64,000 nt of DNA from Rhodoblastus sp963727035 (GTDB lineage: Bacteria; Pseudomonadota; Alphaproteobacteria; Rhizobiales; Beijerinckiaceae): contig CAVSEY010000021.1 in the NCBI GenBank assembly GCA_963727035.1, forward strand, positions 290,218-354,217, given 5' to 3'. Below are positions 63,598-64,000 of the stretch, in pieces (the first letter of the stretch is position 1; every line of letters starts with the position of its first letter). A program made the position numbers and the translations under genes. A model generated the notes under the pieces. It worked only from the letters and a program-made list of their open reading frames with translations, ran no database searches and was not told the origin of the DNA.

Positions 63598-64000
63598 ATG
63601 TCGCAAATGGGCGCGATCATCCAAAGACGCCGCAAGGACGGCTCCACCGCCTTTCTGGCGCAAATCTCCCTCACGCGCGAGGGCAAAATCGCGCATCGCG
63701 AATCCAAGACCATCGAGCGTCGGCCGGCGGCTGCGGCCTGGCTCAAGAAGCGCGAGGGGAACTCGCCAAGCCGGGCGCGCTGCTCGGCGCGAAATCCGGC
63801 GCGCCGCCGGGGCCACGCTCGCCGATGCGATCGACCGCTATATCGCCGAAAACGCGCGCGCCATGGGCCGGACCAAGGCGCAGGTTCTGCGCACGATCAT
63901 CAAGCTGCGCCGAAGGATCGCTGGATGGAGTCCGCAATACCTCTCAGCCGCCCTCGGAGCCCTCCCGCGTTAACTTCGATTGGGGCCCCCGCGGTTTTAG
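63598..64000 (+). pseudogene. dusA-type tyrosine-recombinase (integrase), N-terminal remnant
   Basis: From the ATG at 63598 the frame reads MGAIIQRRRKDGSTAFLAQI, then RESKTIERRPAAAAWLKKRE, the N-terminal arm-binding domain of integrases that use dusA. At about 63760 the frame shifts (E-L-A-K-P-G-A-L-L-G-A-K-S continues in another frame) and again near 63800 (A-T-L-A-D-A-I-D-R-Y-I-A-E-N, then GRTKAQVLRTIIKL). After about 63910 no family sequence is recognisable and the catalytic domain is absent. It is a decayed island end. Confidence 0.75.

Overview
The window is high-GC bacterial DNA with strong G/C at third codon positions. It points to an alphaproteobacterium of the Hyphomicrobiales (Rhizobiales), probably near Beijerinckiaceae/Methylocystaceae or Rhodoblastus. 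The support is MipZ (the alphaproteobacterial division-site ATPase), a FixLJ oxygen-sensing pair, a SigF/NrsF-type ECF sigma module, a Tat-exported beta-helix protein in an exopolysaccharide cluster, an Isp-type [NiFe] hydrogenase and a MenA-like prenyltransferase. The genus is inference. No rRNA, tRNA or CRISPR array was found.

Layout. 1-7.8 kb: start of cysE, an alpha/beta hydrolase, a SigF-like sigma factor with its anti-sigma NrsF (frameshifted), then a divergent bufferin-1 operon (bufA1, a fused bufB-bufC, DoxX), a small zinc-finger protein, a frameshifted flavin monooxygenase, mipZ and a DUF4260 relic. 8-26 kb: a secreted glycosidase-like/beta-solenoid protein, glutathione peroxidase, and an exopolysaccharide cluster (degenerate Wzc-like chain regulator, Wza-like lipoprotein, undecaprenyl-phosphate sugar transferase, three glycosyltransferases, O-antigen ligase/polymerase, beta-helix protein, acyltransferase) ending in an AsmA-like gene. 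26-46 kb: divergent fixL/fixJ, DUF2147, a PLP-transferase-like protein lacking the expected lysine, cold-shock protein, menA with a RatA/COQ10-like gene, an SDR, a His/Met/Pro-repeat secreted protein, a three-domain LplT-PlsC-Aas fusion, a RES/Xre toxin-antitoxin module between two copies of a gene end, thioredoxin and DinB. 46-52 kb: a six-gene [NiFe] hydrogenase operon (protease, HupH-like, small subunit, Isp1, Isp2, large subunit). 52-64 kb: FadL-like porin, TauE, TrpD2-like, cysG, a caspase-fold protein without catalytic residues, a second bufferin operon (bufA2-bufB2-bufC2), moaA, a 104-bp tandem hairpin repeat, DUF2937, dusA and the remains of a dusA-type integrase.

The most interesting system is the pair of bufferin loci. 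One is of the BufA1 (four-Cys) type, the other of the BufA2 (six-Cys) type. Each has its own MNIO (DUF692) enzyme and DUF2063 partner. Both, and the sigma gene itself, are preceded by similar GTAAY - 15/16 nt - CGWA boxes, so one ECF sigma may control two copper-sequestering RiPP pathways. In locus 1 the MNIO enzyme and its partner are one polypeptide.

A caution applies throughout. At least nine genes are each split by one frameshift in otherwise well-conserved sequence, and eight of the nine have a length of 3n+1. This looks more like assembly or sequencing indels than decay, so calls of 'pseudogene' here mean 'broken in this sequence'.
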